A stretch of 64,000 bases of DNA, taken from assembly GCA_021234155.1 (NCBI GenBank), contig JAJEKV010000063.1:3409536-3473535 (forward strand), read 5' to 3'. The position numbers and the translations under genes are program-made. Every line of letters starts with the position of its first letter. Position 1 is the first letter of the stretch. The notes beneath the pieces were generated by a model. The model worked only from the letters and a program-made list of their open reading frames with translations. It was not told the DNA's origin and did not search any database. The stretch comes from Isoetes taiwanensis (lineage: Eukaryota; Streptophyta; Lycopodiopsida; Isoetales; Isoetaceae). This document shows positions 1 to 10,717 of the stretch, in pieces.

Positions 1-2720
1 CATGGTAAAAAGTAAGGCATGACAAAAAATGATGAACAATTAAGCCAAAGAATGTTCAAGACGATAAAAACGAGATTTCTAAATCTTGATCGAGCAACGA
101 CTAACTTCAAACCCAAAACTATGATTTAAAGTGTGTTTATCTATCTGTGACATGAATTGGCAAGCTTAAGCTGCATTTCTACAATTGATGTAATAAGGGA
201 TAAGTCTTACCACAACAGGCATTTGGCAAGCCTTGGGCCAGGACCGAATCCCATTTTTCTGTAATTCTCCATGGTGCTGCCATTGAATCTTTGATAATCT
301 CCTCCATTCTAAATCCGTCTTCATAATTTAAGATTGTAAGATGATCTTGGGCAACTCTTTTAGAAGCTGGTCCATTATGGTGCCTCACGGTTTTCAATCT
401 AACATGAAAATGATCTTGAAAAGCTACCAAACAAACAGATGTTTTCATAAAAACAAATAGTTCGACGCATGAAGCTTACCGCGATCTTTTAGAACAAAAA
501 TCACCATCTTAATGGCAGACCAGATCATATGTTGTCCATATTTAAACAATCCGTTAGATATAAGCAAAAAAAAAATTTAGTGATATGGAAAAGAGACCTC
601 GACTAGCAAAATGGAGAATCTTTGGAAAATACCTTCATGTCCCTTCACCGGGACAAACAAAATTTGAATGCGAAAAATGCCATTGACCAAGAACTCGATC
701 GAGGATACGAGACCGATTCAAACAAACGCTAGCCATGAAGCATAGGCTAGAAAAATGAACAATGGCTAAAGATGCATCAATTTTGTAGCGAAATGCAACT
801 GAGCTAGGCCCTCACTAGTGATGGTTGGATTAAGTCAGAAGAAGAAGAAAGCTAGACGAGCGGACTAAATAAAATTACGAGACAAAATTGAGGTGTCATG
901 GCTAGCATTACAATTCTGAGCTTAAGTCTTGTGACCAATGAACGACCTCCCTACATCTAGATTTTATTTCTAGGCTGTTATAGAACATAACATTTATTTG
1001 CGAATAATAACGTTACATGTTTGTGGCTAACTTATCATGCCATATGGTGATGCTGTCTCACAATATCTGCGGACCTACATTTTAAACCCCAGATAAATAA
1101 GAACATGGAGGGATTCAGTTGTAAGAATACAACAAGCTTTTAAAATACACAATGTATGAAATATGCTTCAAAGGAGGTTGGAGAAATAGGCGGCAGATTG
1201 CGATTAAGGCATGTCCGGATATAACTCTAGCGAATTTGCCGGGTTGAAGATCTTGGATAATAAACAATTGAACTGAAACAACACATAAACCCAACATCAT
1301 CCGGGCAGAATGCATGGCGGTGCCTACATCATTACTTGCATATAGAATGCTTCGTAAAGTAAATTGTCAATTGGTTATTTTAAAATCTTAAATACAAAGA
1401 TAAAACTCTTGGCCCATGGTTAAAGAAACCGGCGGATAGAAGCGAGGGGATCATAGAAGCACATCCGCCGATGCCCGGTTCCAATAATGGCAACGAAGAC
1501 TAATACATCAAAAAGTAAAACATTTACGAACTCGCTTACCGACACTCAGAAATGCAACACCCTTCTCAATCGGCGCAATTACATAGTAAAATATTTACAT
1601 AAAACATCATAAATAACACGGAAACGTAAAGTAGAGGCTCCACGACAACCAGCGGGAAACGGTTTGGCACTGCGGTTATGGAAGCGCATCAAATACTCTT
1701 CATTTTTTACTCTAGCAAAAGGTAACGTGCGTTTCACAAAAACAGCGAGGTTTATTTCTTCATTCACGCGGTGTCATGTGAACCATCCAGAGACAACCTT
1801 TGTCTCACCATTGAACCGGTCCTATAACGACCGAGCGCCATTTTCAAGCTATCTTAACTTGTTACAAGGGTAGCGACTAATAGAACATCATGTATTTCCC
1901 CGCATCAGAAATTTTTTGCCGCCATCTTAAAGCGGCATTGGCCCGGCAACCGCGATTGCAAAATCTGCACATTATTCTCATGAAATGCCATCTTCTTGAT
2001 CTCCTTTTTTGTGCACAAGCAATCTCCACATCAAATCTACCCTATTTGTCACGCTTCATATCTTTGAAGCCACAAGACAACATTCAAGCTCTTCCACGCA
2101 TCATTGTGCGCAAACCCACGGCATCATCTAGCGGAACTTCGGCCGCTAGAACTCATCATCGAGGGTCAGACCCTATCTTTGCTATGGAAGCCGAATCCTA
2201 CATTATTTATTGCATTTCCATCAGTTGAACTTGATTTTGCCGACATAATACGCTTGTGGAATTTTGGATGACTACGAAAGCATTCTGGCGTGACCGGTTT
2301 TTAGCGATCATCGGTATATGCTAGGTATATCGCAGGCATATACGGAATAATACCCACATACCCACATAAACGAGGGTTTGCCCCCCTAGGGGCAACCCAA
2401 AAAGAAGAAGAAGTTAGCATGTGTGCTAGTTGTTCATACTGTACACATTGTGTGGACTTGATAGGTGAAATTTGATAGCATATATGATAAGGTATTTTAT
2501 ACTTCAAACCTTGCTAACCCATATGAAAGTGTTGTTTCGTATTAAAGGTATATTTAGGACACAAAATAGGGACAAGTACACTTTGATGTATACAATCCTA
2601 TTCTGTAGTTCCTAACGCAAAGTTACATGGTAACACTAAGGTAACTAGGCACATTCATGCATCTCTCTCACTTTAGGAGCTTTCTTCGAAATACGTTTAG
2701 GAGGAGAATTAGGTCCATGT
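1..2720. other. Intergenic sequence, no recognisable gene
   Basis: No reading frame here gives a protein I recognise. The longest open stretch (179-448, minus strand, 89 codons) has ordinary composition but no known motif and could be an exon remnant or chance. A compact hairpin lies at 2374-2398, with arms GGGTTTGCCCC and GGGGCAACCC (one bulge). A second 8-bp inverted repeat (CGGCGGAT / ATCCGCCG) lies between about 1430 and 1471. Nothing else can be supported. Confidence 0.5.
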
Positions 2721-2759
2721 TTGATCACATGTTTGAAAATTATTCGTTCCACTGACTCT

Positions 2760-3735
2760 GTCTCAGACTTGCATTTTTCAGACCTCAAATCTGCGTTTTT
2801 CACTCTGAACTGCCTTTCTCGACTTGCAAATTGGGAAAGTCCCTCAAAGAAAAAAATCCTACTTAAAAAAAAAATAAAAAATAAAAAAAATTGCTACCTT
2901 TCCCGACACGCGTGTCGAAAACTGTATTTTTCACTCTGAGCTGCCTTTCTCGACCCTCACCATTGTGTTTGTCACTCTGAGCTGCCTTTCTCGACTCGTG
3001 AGTCGAGAAAGGCCCTCTGGTCTGCGTCTTTCACTCTGAACTACCTTTCTCTATTTTATTCTATTCCATTCGACTCGCGAGTCGAGAAAGGCCCTCAATT
3101 TTTTTCCCCTACTTGAAAAAAAGCAGATGTCATGTTTTATTTATTTATTTTATTTATTTTTTTTGCTTTGTGCTACATTTCTCGACTCGCGAGTCGAGAA
3201 AAGCCTTCAAACCTGCATTTTTCAATCTGAGCTGCCTGTCAAAAAAGGTCCTCTGACCTGCTTTTGTTTCAAAAATGACCCTCAGACCTGGTTCTTTTTT
3301 TATTTGTATTATCTGTAGCATCACTTGACTAATTTGATTTTATCTCTTTCAGTCCAGATCGCGAATAGAAAGGACTTGATCGGAAGCAATGGAAAGACCT
3401 GTTCATTGAAGAAAGGGGACAAGAAGAGGTTTGTGACATGGGTTGGACAAGTCAGCACGTTCAGATTTCTATTCTCTTCAAGTTGCTCTCGTGGCTTAGA
3501 ACACCTCCGACCTTGCTCCACACCTTGTTCCCAGTAGGCCGTCTGTGTGCGAAGATGATGTAATAGTTGTGACAGCCGGACCACCAAGGTCTCTTCAACC
3601 ACTATGAAATAGAATGTAATGAAATTATTTATGAATAAAAATTCAGTGTAGAAGAGCACTTCGTTTACAGAGAGATAGCATTTTCATTCATTTTAGATGT
3701 GCTCTTTGCCTTCTCGACTTGCGAGTCGAGAAATA
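2760..3735. repeat. Cluster of CTCGACTCGCGAGTCGAG palindromes
   Basis: A unit made of a stretch like TTTTTCACTCTGAACTGCC followed by a self-complementary core is repeated several times. Core copies: 2904-2917 (diverged, CGACACGCGTGTCG), 2984-3013 (30 bp, mismatched only at the centre), 3071-3084 (perfect), 3178-3201 (24 bp, perfect) and 3711-3732 (centre mismatch). Copies without the palindrome also occur, for example near 2790-2830. The spacing is irregular, so this is a degraded tandem or dispersed family rather than a clean satellite. Function unknown. Confidence 0.8.
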
Positions 3736-4150
3736 ATTTTCCCTAACATTTTTTTTTCTTACAAGAAAAAAGGCATCTTCTAAAGCAATAAAGGGATTTC
3801 AAAAGTTTCGCACGTCCTTTTTGTGTAAGATAACAAGGTTCAAAAAAAAAATGGGAATCACATGTGACCCACTTTAATTAAATGCGACTTAATATAAGTG
3901 AAGCTGAAGGACTACAAGGCCTTGGGTTGAGAGACGGATCCTTCAAGACTGCGCCCTTCATCTCATAAGTTACCGAATTCATCAAAACCAAAACGCAATT
4001 TGAAAGCCTGGGATTTCCATGAATTTTGCCGATTGTAGATTAAATTCAACGATTCCTAGCCTCTTCAGCTGCAAAGAAATCCTTGTTGGCTGCAATATGG
4101 ATAGCCTCACAGTGCAAGAAAGTCTGCACTCGCGTTCGTGCAAAAGTGTG

Positions 4151-4202
4151 AAAAAAAAAAAAAAAAAAAACAATTAAACCCCTCCCCATTTTTTTTTTTT
4201 TT
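4151..4202. repeat. A20 tract followed by T14 tract
   Basis: Twenty consecutive A (4151-4170) are followed 18 bases later by fourteen consecutive T (4189-4202). Facing A and T tracts may be the poly(A) tails of two retroposed sequences in opposite orientation, or simple slippage. No coding sequence can be assigned on either side. Confidence 0.5.
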
Positions 4203-4569
4203 CCCCTTGTCGCTTAAAGCCGGGATAATGGCGAAGAAGGGTCTACTATTCACCTTTGCCTTCCCCCATTTCTCATATAATCTAGAAGCATATAATCAAA
4301 GGTATTCCAAAGAGTATTATCTGGAACTTTTTAATAAAATGAGTGTAAATTTAAATACCCATTTCTCAATTTCAAGCCTAAAAGCACCATGTCATCAATT
4401 ATAGCTAAGAATTTCCGGATAGATGAAGAAAAGAGGTGATTTTCTTACCTCAATTTGCAGTAGAGCTGAAGAGCTCTGATTTCTCTTTCCTGGCTACTTC
4501 ATCAAGGTAAATCTTTTAAATACTTGCCAAATCAGAACCCATCGAACTCATAGAAGGCAACAAAGAAGC

Positions 4570-4700
4570 TAGGAGCTCGCGCCTTGAGGCTCTAGTTGAG
4601 GCACCAAGAGCTCGCGCCTTGTGGATCCACTTGAGGCGCCAGGCGCCAATAGCTCACTCGGCGCTAGGCGCTAGGAACTTGCATTGGCCGCCAGGCACCA
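4570..4700. repeat. Short GCGCCTTGAGGC-type repeats
   Basis: Variants of GAGCTCGCGCCTTGAGGC and GGCGCCAGGCGCC recur four to five times in about 130 bp. Several are self-complementary, such as GGCGCTAGGCGCTAGG. There is no coding signal. It is probably a small foldback-rich repeat; the family is unknown to me. Confidence 0.4.
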
Positions 4701-5288
4701 GGGAAAGAAAAAAGAGATAAACAATGAAACTCGCCTGGCCACTACAAGCACCAGATAAAGACGTTCCCATTTAGGAAGAAAAAAGAACTGACTAAGCCCA
4801 AAATTTATACTGCATGGGAAGCCCATAACACTCGGCAGGAAATCCAAATTTTAATAGTAGGTGGGAACACTGGGCACACTGGGCGGGAACCTTAAAATCA
4901 ACACTCGTGGGAAAACCAAAAATTAAAACTAGGCAGAAACCCCGAAACTAACAACTCGAAACTGACACACGGAACCCCGAAACTAACCCCCCCCCGAAAC
5001 TAATACCCGGTGCGTTCAAAATCATGGAATAATTTCGAATTAATAGAATCATGGTTTTATTTCATAATTGTTCATTACTCACGGTTCACATGATCTAGTT
5101 ATGACATGTAACGTTATCATATTTGGATGCATTCGTAATGGTTTGATATTATATTCTCATGATTCAATCTTTGTCTCTTTCATATATTTGATGTAGAATA
5201 CTGACAACATGTGGGTTTTGCACAATGGGACTCTCTTATAGTAAGTTGTTCTATCTGAGAATAGTTTTCATAGTTGTATTATTTAATG

Positions 5289-6026
5289 CAATATGGTACT
5301 TGGGTCGTAAATTTGGCGTTATTCTTCGTGATGCCATTTCCATTGCGAGAATGGCATTTTAGAGGTCGACCATTTAGTCTTTTATGTTTCCCCCGGTTTC
5401 CGGCCGTTTGTTTCTTTTCTTTGGATTGATTCTTTACATGGCCATAGCTTGAATCCGCCCCATCACGTTTTTGTTTAGCTTGTCTCCATAGTGGTAGCCT
5501 TAGCAAGGCCATATTAATAGTTTATAATCCCTCTTTTTTTGCCGAGAAAGGGAAGAAGAAGAAAGGATCTGGATCTAAGAAATAGGTCTAGCAAAAATGT
5601 GGAAGCACGGACCTTATATATGCTTTAGAAAATATTCAGCTTTGATGGGTACGTGAAGGAAGACGATTTGCACATAAGAAAAGCCGAACTCATGAGAAAG
5701 CCGGAAGAATGCCAATGTAGAAAAGGATAAAGCGGAAGAAAGCCGGATCTGGAGAGGATAACATAGAAGAAAAGCCGATGTAAGAAAGAGAAGAAAGCCC
5801 CATCATTTTTTCGCCTCACAAACCCCCATCATTGCAGAGCTTCATTTATAAAATCATCCTCTTTCATCTCACAACCCCAATTCCTAAAACCATAGACTAT
5901 ATCCATCGCCGCTATGCCATCTTCCTCATCGCCATCGCCATCGGTAGCTCACGCTCGTATCGCCATTCTGCCAAATCGCCCATCGCTGGAGGAGGAGGGG
6001 AAAAATTTTGCCCAAGTACCATATTG
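5289..6026. repeat. Inverted repeat pair enclosing about 0.7 kb
   Basis: CAATATGGTACTTGGG at 5289-5304 has its exact reverse complement at 6011-6026, so a 738-bp segment is bounded by 16-bp inverted repeats. This is the size of a non-autonomous DNA transposon, but I see no convincing target-site duplication. The interior holds a plausible CT-rich leader followed by a serine/proline-rich open start (ATG at 5914) that breaks off at the inverted-repeat zone. Confidence 0.4.
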
Positions 6027-6713
6027 TAAATTCAAGGCATATGGTGCGCCGCCATTTCGGCATGCCATTACCCGGCTAACGCCCGGTCGCGGGACCATAC
6101 ACACATGCCGTATTGGCATCCCATATGCCTTGAACTGGTACATTATGCTTATGTATGATGTCTTGGCCATTTATTAGCACCCTTAAACCCCTACTTAGTC
6201 TTTATGACTAACCCCACGTGTTCATGGTGTAATCAGATAGACATGAGGCTTGAAGGAACGTCAAGCAGTTCAGGGCCTCAACTAAGTTAGAAGTCTGGGA
6301 GATATTTGTGAGCCTTTAGCAAGGCCTTATTATTGTCTTATAAAACTTAACTTGTGGATTCTTAGAGCATAAAGTATTGTCAATGTATAAAGCATAATAT
6401 TACATCTTTGAGAGTTGAGCTCATAGGTGTTATTAGATATGGTTTGGATTAAATATTCAATTCTTTACCTTGAGTTTGGCTTAAGAATGCTTTTGCATTG
6501 CATTGTCCAACTCATGTACACGAACTTGTTATTAGTGATCATGCAAGCCTTGATGGGATCTCGAGTTATCTGGAGGGCCAATCGGTAGGCCCGTTACATT
6601 GATAGTCCAGGGTGCACCTCGTTTAGAGAATATGTAGCACAATAATAGGGGTTCCAGAAGGATTTCATATATGGATGTAAAAATAACAATTCCTAAAACC
6701 ATAGACTATATCC
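5878..6713. repeat. Two exact 27-bp direct repeats 809 bp apart
   Basis: The 27-bp stretches 5878-5904 and 6687-6713 are identical; both begin CAATTCCTAAAACC and end CTATATCC. The foldback at 6031-6134 lies between them. They are too long for a usual transposon target-site duplication, and may mark a local copy made during break repair. Confidence 0.6.
6031..6134. repeat. 104-bp foldback with 14-bp perfect arms
   Basis: TTCAAGGCATATGG (6031-6044) is exactly reverse-complementary to 6121-6134. Inside, the arms pair partially again around CGGCATG, giving a hairpin-capable foldback of about 104 bp. Its inner and outer pairing has many mismatches, so a microRNA precursor is not claimed. A small foldback element is the simpler reading. 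Confidence 0.55.
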
Positions 6714-7300
6714 CTCATTGAATGGGTTGTTATTGATGACGTGGCAGCCATGGTAGGTCACGTGTATGCATACTCAAATCATATAATATTTGCATATTTA
6801 GATTAAGAATTTATTATGAAGATAGCCCATAAATTCATTATTTTATCGCTCTTTCTCGTGCCATTAGTCTTAATGATCAATTTGTCTTATCATACACACA
6901 TACAAATTTGCATTGCATGTAAAAATACTATTATGATAGAAAGATATACATTTTTACGTCCATGAATACCAAGAAAAAGGGGGCTAACCAAGAAAATCCT
7001 TCCCTCCTCTTAGAAGTAAAGTTTTTGCATGATGAAATCTATTCCCAAAATAGCCCTTTGCCAGCCTGGTGTCTGGAATTTTTTTTTTTCTTTATCAGTA
7101 AATAATAAAAGACATATTGAAATAGAGAATAACGGATAAAACAAATAACAAAGAGATGGGAAGGTTAGGTTTCAGATAAAAAATCCATGCTTTTCCAAGT
7201 ATTCAACTCCCTTTTAAAAATCACTAGAACATAAGCTAAGCTAATGCGCAGGTATGAAGGCTGCTTTTTGTCATTGCTATGCTTGCATCGTTTGGGGGCT
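6135..7300. other. AT-rich intergenic sequence
   Basis: Apart from the second copy of the 27-bp direct repeat (6687-6713) and a T10 run near 7080, I see no gene, RNA or mobile-element end here. Confidence 0.5.
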
Positions 7301-7329
7301 GGAACTTAGGTGCTTCTTGATTCAGAATT

Positions 7330-8939
7330 AATATGAAGTCTTTTTGTGCAAATCTGACTAAAGCTTATCAGTTTTGGTTGCTAAACTTGAGAAAAAGTGT
7401 ATTGCTTTGTGGACGTTGGACAGTCCCATCCCTCCTTGTATTCTGGACTATCTATGGAAGATTCTTCTGCATGGCAATACCACGAAGTTGCTTAGTATCC
7501 CTATCGAAATTCACGTCTCTGCTTCAAATGCTTGGGATGAAATTATTACAGGGTTGTAAAAACACTTATTTTGGTGGAATATAGCTAAACTATCCATGCC
7601 CGGAAGAATCACTATGGCTAAATTTGTTCTAGTAATACTTATGTCTATATGGCATCTGCATTAATAGCTCCTCAGTGTGAGATGGAGGAGATTGTGCATA
7701 TCGTCAGGACTTTTATTTGAGGTGGAAATGAAGCAAGAGCTGTGGGCAAGGTAGCTTGAAAGAAGTGCATTACACCTCAGGCAGTTGGCGGTCTTGGAAT
7801 GTTGGATTTTCACCTTCAAAGTAAGGTGATGATATTGAAGTTATTTGGAGGATTCTCATTAGTAAGCATGATTCTCCTGGCCTGAGGTTGCTGATACAGT
7901 CGATTTAGCATTGACTTTCATTTCATAAGGCCACCATTAAGCCTCTCCTTCCTTGGACTTTGCTTTCTAAAGGGGTTGCTTGCTGCTTGGGACATTGCTA
8001 GGTCTCTTTTGCATTACAATCTTGAGGCGTGTCTTTAATTGTCTACTCCATGCTGGTGGATTCCTTTGTAGGACACTCCTGAGAATGTTCTTCTAAGTGT
8101 TGTTGTTCATCCAAAGACACAAGACGATGGATAGTAGTTGGTATAAGCACCATTGCAGCTTGATATGAGTCTAGTCATCTCATGTCATGGAAAGCATTTA
8201 GAACAAAATTCTTATTGTACAGATGGGATAGAGTAATTTGGACTCGTGTTGTTGCATTGTTGCCACAGGATTCTGGCCCACAAATTGAAGTAACGGTATG
8301 GGATTGCCATCAGGGTATCAAGCCAGGGCGCTTTGTTTCTTCTGTATATAAAGTGCTTTTACATTCTGAAATCTTGCTTCCATCTAATAGGTGGCATCTT
8401 CAGGTCCCTCAGCCACAATGGAAAAGTGTTTAAAACATGAATGGGATTTCAGAGCTTTGTCCTGGGTTGAGAGTATTGAGCATTGTTTTTTCTTATGTGA
8501 GTGGCTTCGGCAGGCATGGACTTGGTTGTTAATCCTATTTGGCATGTCTCGATCTAGCCAGCAACTTCTGCTCGCTATCTATCCTGATGCATGGCCCAAA
8601 TGCCAGAAACGAGCTTTTCATCTTGGATGTGGATGGCTTTTATGGTCGATTTGGAAGAGAAGGAGACTATTTATCTTTAAGAGCATGGATACTGCAGATG
8701 AGATTCTTCTTCAGTGCATACGGAATAAAATTATTATGGCTTATAATAATTGTTCTTCTCTTGATCAAGAGAAGAAAGTACTGATTTGGCATACTTATCT
8801 TCAGATTCATTCTTATGCATAGACAGGTGGTTGTGCTCAGTTGGATCAGTTTATCCACTGGGGTTATAATCATGTCTTTGCATTTTATATTGTTATAATT
8901 TTGATTGGTAAATAAAGCTTGTCATCCTTCAAAAAAAAT
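7330..8939 (+). pseudogene. Decayed LINE: reverse transcriptase C-terminal part and zf-RVT-like end
   Basis: Across frames the translation shows the sequence after the palm domain of plant L1-like reverse transcriptases: a W-N-I-A-K-L-S-M-P-G-R-I-T segment, then a GGLGMLDFHLQSK segment. Near 8400-8560 comes a stretch resembling the zf-RVT domain (VESIEHCFFLCEWLRQAW), followed by WLLWSIWKRRRLFIF. Catalytic motifs and the endonuclease are absent, so the copy is 5'-truncated, as LINEs often are. Several frameshifts and stops break it. The 3' end has an AATAAA signal (about 8910) and an A8 run ending at 8938, as expected for a retroposed tail. I could not find a target-site duplication. The family is known; the assignment is by motif order only. 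Confidence 0.75.
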
Positions 8940-10440
8940 ATGTGCTTTAATTTCCATCTGGCCTTCATAAGGGCGACCATTTTCTCTAGTAATGCACAGG
9001 AATTTGTTAGAGGTCCCTATAGTACTTGCTTTTAGAGGGAAAAAGTTGGGCATGGTTCCAAATGGAGTACCGAATTTCTTTTTATCTGTACTAGTGATCA
9101 TAGTTGTTAAGCGGATTATTCTTCCTATCTAACCCTTTGATAAATATATATCAGACGAGAGAGAAAATTAGAAGGGAAAATGAAGGAACAAAATGATGGA
9201 AAAAGTGTGCTTGATTAATGGCAAACTAAGGGCAAGGACATGCGCTATTGCAGTGCCAAAAAGCCATGTCTGAGCTTCTTTTTGGCATTGCTAAACAAGG
9301 TCCATGAAGAAATTGCTCTCTGTTGCGATATGCAAAACTTATGCTAGCCTTTGCTGAATTGGTAACCTCCCACTCCTCGTCCCCGTGGAGCAAATCAAAA
9401 TCGACAAAAACAGATAACATTTGCTCCAAAACTCGATACCAGAAGACGCAATGCCCAAGCTTACTTGCGAATCTCATCATGGGCAAAGCAAGGGAAGAAT
9501 TGGCAAAAATTTGTTGGTGCACTAGAGCTTTACCAGCTCGTTTTGTATATGTTCTGGATAGTTTTGGGACATTTTGTGTGCCAGAGCATGCCCATTAACG
9601 GGTGCTCACACTTTCAATGGTGTCTTAACCATTGCCTTGTTATATATATTGTTGTATTAAATTGGAGTTAGTTAGATTGTCCTCTAGGAAAAATGCAACA
9701 AAATGAAACCTTAGTAACCAATATTTTCCATTTTCACCAACAAGCCTTAAAGAGATACTATAACCGTGTAATTTTAAAATTTGACACAATTAGATTGTCC
9801 ATAATTGGAGGTTCATGTTCATCTTGCACCATTTCAAATTGACGGAAATGTTATTAAACTGGTATTGCATTATTAAATGTTCGATGTTAATATTGGGTTT
9901 AAATGAATCTTTGTGGTAAAAAAATATCATGGAACACGTTACAGTTCATTTTGCATTGGATCTTCTGCTGTTAAGATTCTTCAATCAATTTTGTTGTAAC
10001 AGGTTTGGAATCAAAGAAATGCGAGAAATAAATATGTGCGCTGATGCTAAATATGACTATTGGATCATGCCAACCTGGATGAGCCAAGCATAGATGTTGG
10101 TTATTGAAAGCACTTCTCATTGCCTCACCTATTTGCCTGGGTGTGTAGAAGTAACAAAATTTGAAATCTTAGTCTGGAAGGCCCTGTAGTTGGCGTCATG
10201 AAAAACGAATTTCTTGAGGAACATGCAGAATAGCGATTCGCATGACGCAAGGGTGTGGAAATAAGGTTCTCCAAGATGTAACCAATAACTACCCCCAATA
10301 TGTGTTGAAGCAGGTGAAGATGATTCCTTCACTAACACCAATGGATTTTCTATAACACCAATGGATTTTCTAATGTGTCTACCTTTTGCTCAGCATGTTT
10401 GTTTTATGTGAGCATTATTTACAACAAATCTCGACTTCAC
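8940..10440. other. Intergenic sequence
   Basis: No supported gene. A hairpin-capable inverted repeat is present: TGCCAAAAAG at 9254-9263 pairs with 9278-9287 across a 14-base loop. Open stretches on both strands around 9226-9670 overlap each other and show no domain. Confidence 0.45.
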
Positions 10441-10472
10441 TATTCATATGTACAGCTGGCGGTCACAATCCG

Positions 10473-10492
10473 CCACGTAGACTACCACGTAG
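10473..10492. promoter_or_regulatory. Twin CCACGTAG boxes upstream of the ferroxidase gene
   Basis: CCACGTAG occurs at 10473-10480 and again at 10485-10492, one helical turn apart and about 230 bp before the ATG of the multicopper oxidase gene. The ACGT core is the known binding core of plant bZIP and bHLH factors. A TGGCGG/CCGCCA inverted repeat sits just upstream. Regulation by these boxes is inference. A CT-rich leader-like stretch follows at about 10515-10550. Confidence 0.35.
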
Positions 10493-10717
10493 GATGCGAC
10501 ACAGGTATGGCTAACAGGGCATTCTTCTTCCTTTTCTTCTTCTTCTAGGAAGTTGGCCGGATCAAAAAATGTCAAGCATTGGTTTCCAAGCCACACACGT
10601 CCATGTCTGTTTTGCTTTACTCCCTGTCCTGCACTGCAGCCCCTGGAATTCAATAATATCCTTCCTAACACACCCTGTTATCTTGCAGCTTCTGGGCTCA
10701 ACCTTTTCTATCTAAAA

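Noticed and set aside
6031-6134. MicroRNA precursor
   Set aside because: Only the outer 14 bp pair perfectly; inner pairing has large mismatches and no 20-22-nt well-paired arm beyond the ends.
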